DNA from: Epiperipatus broadwayi
Lineage: Eukaryota; Onychophora; Udeonychophora; Euonychophora; Peripatidae
NCBI GenBank assembly: GCA_028023455.1
Contig: JAQFVV010000144.1
Location: 312,001 to 376,000 of the forward strand
Length of the DNA stretch: 64,000 nt
Direction of reading: 5' to 3'
Shown: piece after piece, positions 59,566 through 64,000 of the stretch
Layout of the letters: every line of letters starts with the position of its first letter
Numbering within the stretch: the first letter of the stretch is position 1
Program-made: the position numbers and the translations under genes
Notes under the pieces: generated by a model
Databases searched by the model: none
The model's input: the letters and a program-made list of their open reading frames with translations, nothing else
What the model was told of the DNA's origin: nothing

Positions 59566-59945
59566 GGTAAATGAAAGGAGTCCCTTTGATTTCTTTTTAA
59601 GGCTTTAAAGAAAATAAGCAGAGTAAATTCCTAATGTCCACTTCATGCGTTCTTGATATTTGAAGCTGTTATTACTATGTGAGTATTCATATAGTAATGA
59701 ACATAAATCTGTTTCTCATCAACATGCATTGCAACAATAAGTTGAGAGTTTATTAACTTTTTATCTCTGAGATTAAAATCAAGAAATAATATATTTCTTT
59801 TTAGTTTTCTGATAATGGGTATGTGAATGATCTCTCCTTTTAAAATAAACATTTACAATCATGACAAACAAAACCAAATTATGGGCATTATTCCTAGGAG
59901 GCTGTAAAGGCAGGTAGCTATTGGTGACTGAAGGTAGGGGATACT

Positions 59946-60103
59946 AAGAGTTCCCTGATTGTAGACCCAAGCTACCATTTAATAACAATCTTTTATATAA
60001 GTACTTACAGCTACAGACCATTTAAAGAGTTCCCTGGTTGTAGACCCAAGCTACCATTTAATGACAATCTTTTATATAAGTACTTACAGCTACAGACTAC
60101 TTT
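59946..60103 (+). repeat. 79 bp tandem duplication in RTE leader
   Basis: AAGAGTTCCCTGRTTGTAGA ... CTTACAGCTACAGAC occurs at 59946-60024 and 60025-60103 with three or so differences. The copy at 37 kb has it once. Confidence 0.9.
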
Positions 60104-61130
60104 CAAGTAAAGAAAGACTTATGATAGGGTATTGCTGAACTTTGTGAAATTAATTTTAAAAATAGACATGTACTCTACTACAAAGTCACAAATATTAGAA
60201 GCACAAATGGAATGGAATTTATTATAAATAAGAAATGGAAAAAAACAACTTTTATGATAATTGATAGTATATCCCACAAAGTGAAAAAAATTATTATTCA
60301 AATTAATGGTAGTTACCAAATGCAGATTACTGAGGTTTATGTCCTCAACAAATTATACTGTGAAAAAGTAGAGGATTTTTATACCGATATATAAAATGCT
60401 TTTAATCAGAACAAACAACATTTTAAAATTATTATGGAAGACTTTAATGCTAGAATTAGTAAATGATTGAAAGATGAAACTGCTGTGAGTAAATTTGGTT
60501 ATGATGATAGAACTGAAAGAGGCTACAGATTTGTAGAGTTTGCAGAAAAAGAAAAAAACTATATCAAACAGGTGAATCTCTCCATACAGTAGTGCCACCC
60601 TGTGCTAAGCAGAGTAATTAATGGATGCCAGAAAGCTTGTGCATAAAATCTCCATCTAGTGCCTACTCATCCAATATCCCCAGACTAGTTTCTGGCTTGT
60701 GACTTTCATCAGTGAGGAGCCTTAATCTGAGAGCACTGCACCTAGATCTTAGGATCTAATGCAACCCTCTAGCAGCCACCTTTTATCTCTACTTAACTAC
60801 AAAACTATGAGATGAAATTGACAAACACTGAACTCAGTTCAGCACCCATACATTTTGGTGACTTTGTTTACTCTGGTTAGCACAAGATGGCACTATTGTA
60901 TGGAGTTATGTGCTAGCATAAGAGATGGTGATCACGTGATGTTTAGTGGTTTAAAAAACCTATATCATGAATTTTATTTTATTTTTTTGAAAAAAAATGT
61001 TAAACAAAAATGGACATGGAAACATCCAGAAGAACATCCATCAGAATTAGATTATATTTTGACTCTTAGAAAGTATGCTCTTAATAGAATCCATAGAGAA
61101 AGTGATCATTGATTAATGAGATGTAAGATA
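60104..61130 (+). pseudogene. RTE endonuclease domain remains
   Basis: Broken frames give YQMQITEVYV (strand after the second motif), then IIMEDFNARISK (the GDFNAxIG motif, Gly to Glu), GYDDRTERGYRFVEFAEKEKN (NERGxRLxxFA), and after the MITE KWTWKHPEEHPSELDYILTL (the WTWxSPxxxxxxxIDYIL motif) with a final SDH. This enzyme nicks target DNA for reverse transcription. Stops and the insertion make it inactive. Confidence 0.78.
60580..60905. mobile_element. 326 bp MITE inside RTE
   Basis: Inverted ends CTCCATACAGTAGTGCCACC / inverse GGTGGCACTAYTGTATGGAG-like (actual right end ATGGCACTATTGTATGGAG), about 29 bp with four differences. It interrupts the endonuclease between the NERG and WTW motifs. 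Less AT-rich than the host element. No clean target duplication. Confidence 0.68.
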
Positions 61131-63000
61131 TGTATTAATGCGAAATTAGAGAGACAAAACTTTTAAGAAAGTCAACATTAACACTTGATATTCTTAATCT
61201 TCAGAAACACTCCAATGAATTTAAATTAGAACTGCCAGATTATAAAGATAGTTTAAATTTACTGAAATAAATAAGATAACTGATACTCTAAACAACTGTG
61301 AAAAAGATAGCTAGTACAAAAACAACACTAATTTACCAGTAAAATTTCTAATGAGATAAGAGAATATATAAAGAAATGAAAGAATATAAAAAAAAATTTA
61401 AATGATCCATCAAGAAGAATATCTGTTTTGTAAATTGATACAAAAAAGAGTTAATAATGATATAAAAAATATAATTGTGAAATTGCAAGAAAAGCTAGAG
61501 AAGAGAATAAAAATCTCAAAATTGTACCACAATATGTTGATATTAGAAAGCAATTTCTACATTAAGAAGAAAAGATGAAACTATTATTTAAAAAAAAGAG
61601 ATGACATCATAAAATATGTGAAAGAGTTCTAAAAAGAAATATTTAGTAATAAAAAACGGAGCATCTATTAAAATTAATACATCTTCTGAATTAGCCAGTA
61701 TTTTAAATGAATTGAGATAAATAATTAAATTTATGAAAAAGAAAAATGCTCCAGGAAATAATAGAAATGTAATCAATATCTTAAAAGTTAGATGAAAAAA
61801 TAGAAAAATTGCTGGCAAACTTTTATACCAAATGGCTAAATGATAAAGATGTATTATATGATTGGAAGAATGCATTACTATTATTGATATTTAAGAAAGG
61901 TAATAAAGAAGATATTAGAAATTAGAGACCTGTGAGTTTTTATCCAGTTCTATATAAAATCTTTAACATAATTACATTTTATCTACAGTAAACTTTGGAT
62001 TTAACCAGCCAAAAGAATAATCTGGATTTAAAAATGGATTTAGTATACCAAGGACTGATTAAAGTTATAGAAAACACAAATGAATATGAAATGGCATTTC
62101 ATTCTCTAAGCATTTCTATGATTATTAAAGTATTGGATCATCAAGATATAGATCCAAGATATTGTCATTCTGAACAATATTTTCATCAAAATGTGACAAC
62201 AATGATTAGATTATGTGGTGACACTATGAGGATTAACATTTAGAAATGTGTGCATCAGAATTAATCTACATTTCCAAAACTTTTTACAGCAGTTTTACAA
62301 AAAGCATTATGAGGATTAGAATGGGAAGCTAAAAAAAAAATTCATCTAGATTTTGTAGATGTAGTTTTTGCAAATAATGTTTCAGAGTTTAAGGAAATAT
62401 TGCAAAAAATATCAACTGAAAATAAGAAAGGACTAAAGATAAATGCTAAAAAGACTAAATTAATATTCAGTGGATTAACTCAGAAGAAAAAAAATAAAGA
62501 TTGATAATCATAAATTAGAAGAAATTAACAGCTAAAAATTTTATGATTATTAACACATATAAAAATATAATATATGAAATAACTTACTATTAAAAGGAAA
62601 TATCTTTGTGTTTGAAAAGGAAGATTTTTAATAGACATGTTTCACCAATTCTTACTTTTGGATTTGAGACTTTATCACTTAACAGAAGAACAATAGAGGT
62701 CTCAAACCACTCAATGAAGTATGGAGAAATGTATTTTATAAATAACAAGAAAAGATCGATAATGAAATAAAAAAACAAACAGATATGACATCATTGGAAG
62801 AATTAAGACCCAAATAGTTGGACATATTGCTAGAAGAGATGATAATGGATGAATAGTTTGTTTTATATTGTATCTCAAGAGATTGTAAAAGTTTTAGAAA
62901 GAGACACATATGAAATAAGAAAGTTTGCTACTGTTTTATAAATAGGAGAAGCTATGGATCACAATTTCTGGTAAACTTGTAAAGTTGTTCATTCTGTAGT
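61130..63000 (+). pseudogene. RTE reverse transcriptase and C-terminus remains
   Basis: In changing frames: KWLNDKDVLYDWKNALLLLI then FKKGNKEDIRN-RPVSF (RT motifs: VPxxWxxAxIxxIxKKGdxxxxxNYRPISL) at about 61840-61940, QPKEQSGFKNGFS near 62000, IHLDFVDVVFANNVSEF (the catalytic FADD box, here FVDV, so the second Asp is lost) at about 62340, GLKINAKKTKLIFSG, and RTQIVGHIARRDDNG close to 62800 (the LRxxGHxxRxxDxRW ending). Catalytic loss and many stops show a dead copy. Confidence 0.8.
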
Positions 63001-63033
63001 GGATAAATAATGTTTGAAAATGATGATAATGAT

Positions 63034-64000
63034 AGAACATGCTACTCCATTTTTTTGTTTATTTAATATTTTGGTTTCTTTCTGGAATACTTCAACATTA
63101 TGTTTAATTGTAGTTCTTCAATCTATTATACTGTCACATCTTTGTAGAACAAATGATGTATCATTATCATAAAAATAACATTAATCTTTTCTTATGCCAT
63201 ATTAATAATATTTTCTTGTTATTATTTTTTTAAATAACCCTTTTTACATTTTTATTTTGGGTTAATTAATTTTGTATGTTTTTGAAAAATTTTGGTTTGC
63301 TTTTTTTAAATATATATATATTGAACTGGGTTATTTTTTTAAATATATATATATATATTGAACTGGGTCTGCTCAAAGAGAAAGGTCTTCTTGCTAGGTT
63401 TAAAATACCTTGCAACTTTTAAAATCTATGGGAATGAACTGGCTCTTCATTTAGAGGTCCTTACCTTCGAATTTTTCAGATGCTTATTCTTAAAGGTTAC
63501 AGCCTTAGTAAATATTACTTAATATAATAATGTGCATTTAATAAAATTTATAATTATAAAGTAAGATAGAAAAATTAATGTATTGCTTATATATATATGA
63601 GAGAGAGAAAAAAAAAAAATATAGCTAAGTTCAGTTAAACAACCCAGAAGTAAAAGTATTTACAATTTGTTTAAGGTTTTAAGTAAATCTATAACTATAT
63701 TTTTCATTTGCAACATTTTCTAAATGCACTCTTTTGATATATCATCTTTTATAAATACATTAAGAATTCTAAATAATCATTTGCATCAGGCTATCGATTA
63801 TTATTCAATATTTTAACACAAATAGACCTTAAACTTATTTAAAATTCAGAAAACGTCACATAAGAAATTTCAATTGTAGTAATTTATTATGAATAAATAT
63901 TGAACTGTATTGATAAAGACATGTGAGGGCAAAGACCTGAGTTTACTGATGAAAGCTGGTTCTACCAGAAATGCGTCATAAAGATCATTTGCTTTTTTCC
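63034..64000. other. AT-rich spacer with a small duplication
   Basis: AAATATATATATATTGAACTGGGT occurs twice (63308-63329 and 63342-63368). Otherwise nothing recognised to the window edge. Confidence 0.5.

Larger units (their letters stand above)
59570..63020 (+). mobile_element. RTE-type retrotransposon, near full length, dead
   Basis: The 5' leader (59570-60120) matches 36986-37480. Endonuclease, RT and C-terminal remains follow in order, and the element ends with ATGATGATAATGATAG (63008-63033), the short trinucleotide tail usual in RTE elements. It is interrupted by a MITE at 60580-60905. Frequent stops and frame changes occur throughout. Confidence 0.75.

Overview
This window is strongly AT-rich nuclear DNA from a eukaryote, most likely an invertebrate animal. 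The evidence is a gene with GT-AG introns, an LTR element with a tRNA-Lys-type primer site, a Ty3/gypsy element, RTE-type and other non-LTR retrotransposons, tRNA-headed SINEs, and Merlin-like and Tigger/pogo-like DNA transposons. Operons and bacterial genes are absent. I cannot name the species. A 500-base run of N (25972-26471) marks an assembly gap.

Only one host gene is well supported. It is a minus-strand GNAT acetyltransferase of the YitH/HolE-like type. Its last exon is 43337-44061 and its preceding exon 55692-55907, separated by an 11.6 kb intron. Both splice sites and the reading phase agree. The 5' end of the gene is not found. A possible plus-strand terminal exon (about 48361-48568) lies inside that intron and is unidentified.

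Layout: 1059-8156 is an LTR retrotransposon with two long LTRs (about 1.76-1.79 kb) around a 2.2 kb interior that lacks pol. Its 3' LTR carries a clean 1306 bp terminal-inverted-repeat insertion (5566-6871). A tandem SINE-like array follows (8160-8835), then a broken, 3'-truncated Ty3/gypsy element of Mag-like type (about 10140-13948), then a LINE 3' end (13952-14430). 15880-17606 holds transposase remains and a Tigger-like TIR element. 19984-20452 is a MITE. 22020-24690 holds a dimeric-head SINE, a gag relic and a tandem array. 28320-30540 holds LINE ends. 32340-34040 holds fold-back repeats. 36980-37640 is an RTE 5' end. 38990-42850 is a SINE-rich zone with large inverted repeats and a near-perfect hairpin. 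44062-55691 is the acetyltransferase intron. 56737-58471 is a Tigger-like element with a Merlin-like element nested inside. A tRNA-Gly-like sequence follows, and 59570-63020 is a nearly full-length but dead RTE element.

Nothing here shows genes working together as a system. The window is best read as one host gene embedded in layers of dead transposons. Its main value is the record of nested insertions, several dated relative to one another by empty sites or interrupted repeats, and a few strong fold-back structures that could be transcribed as hairpins.
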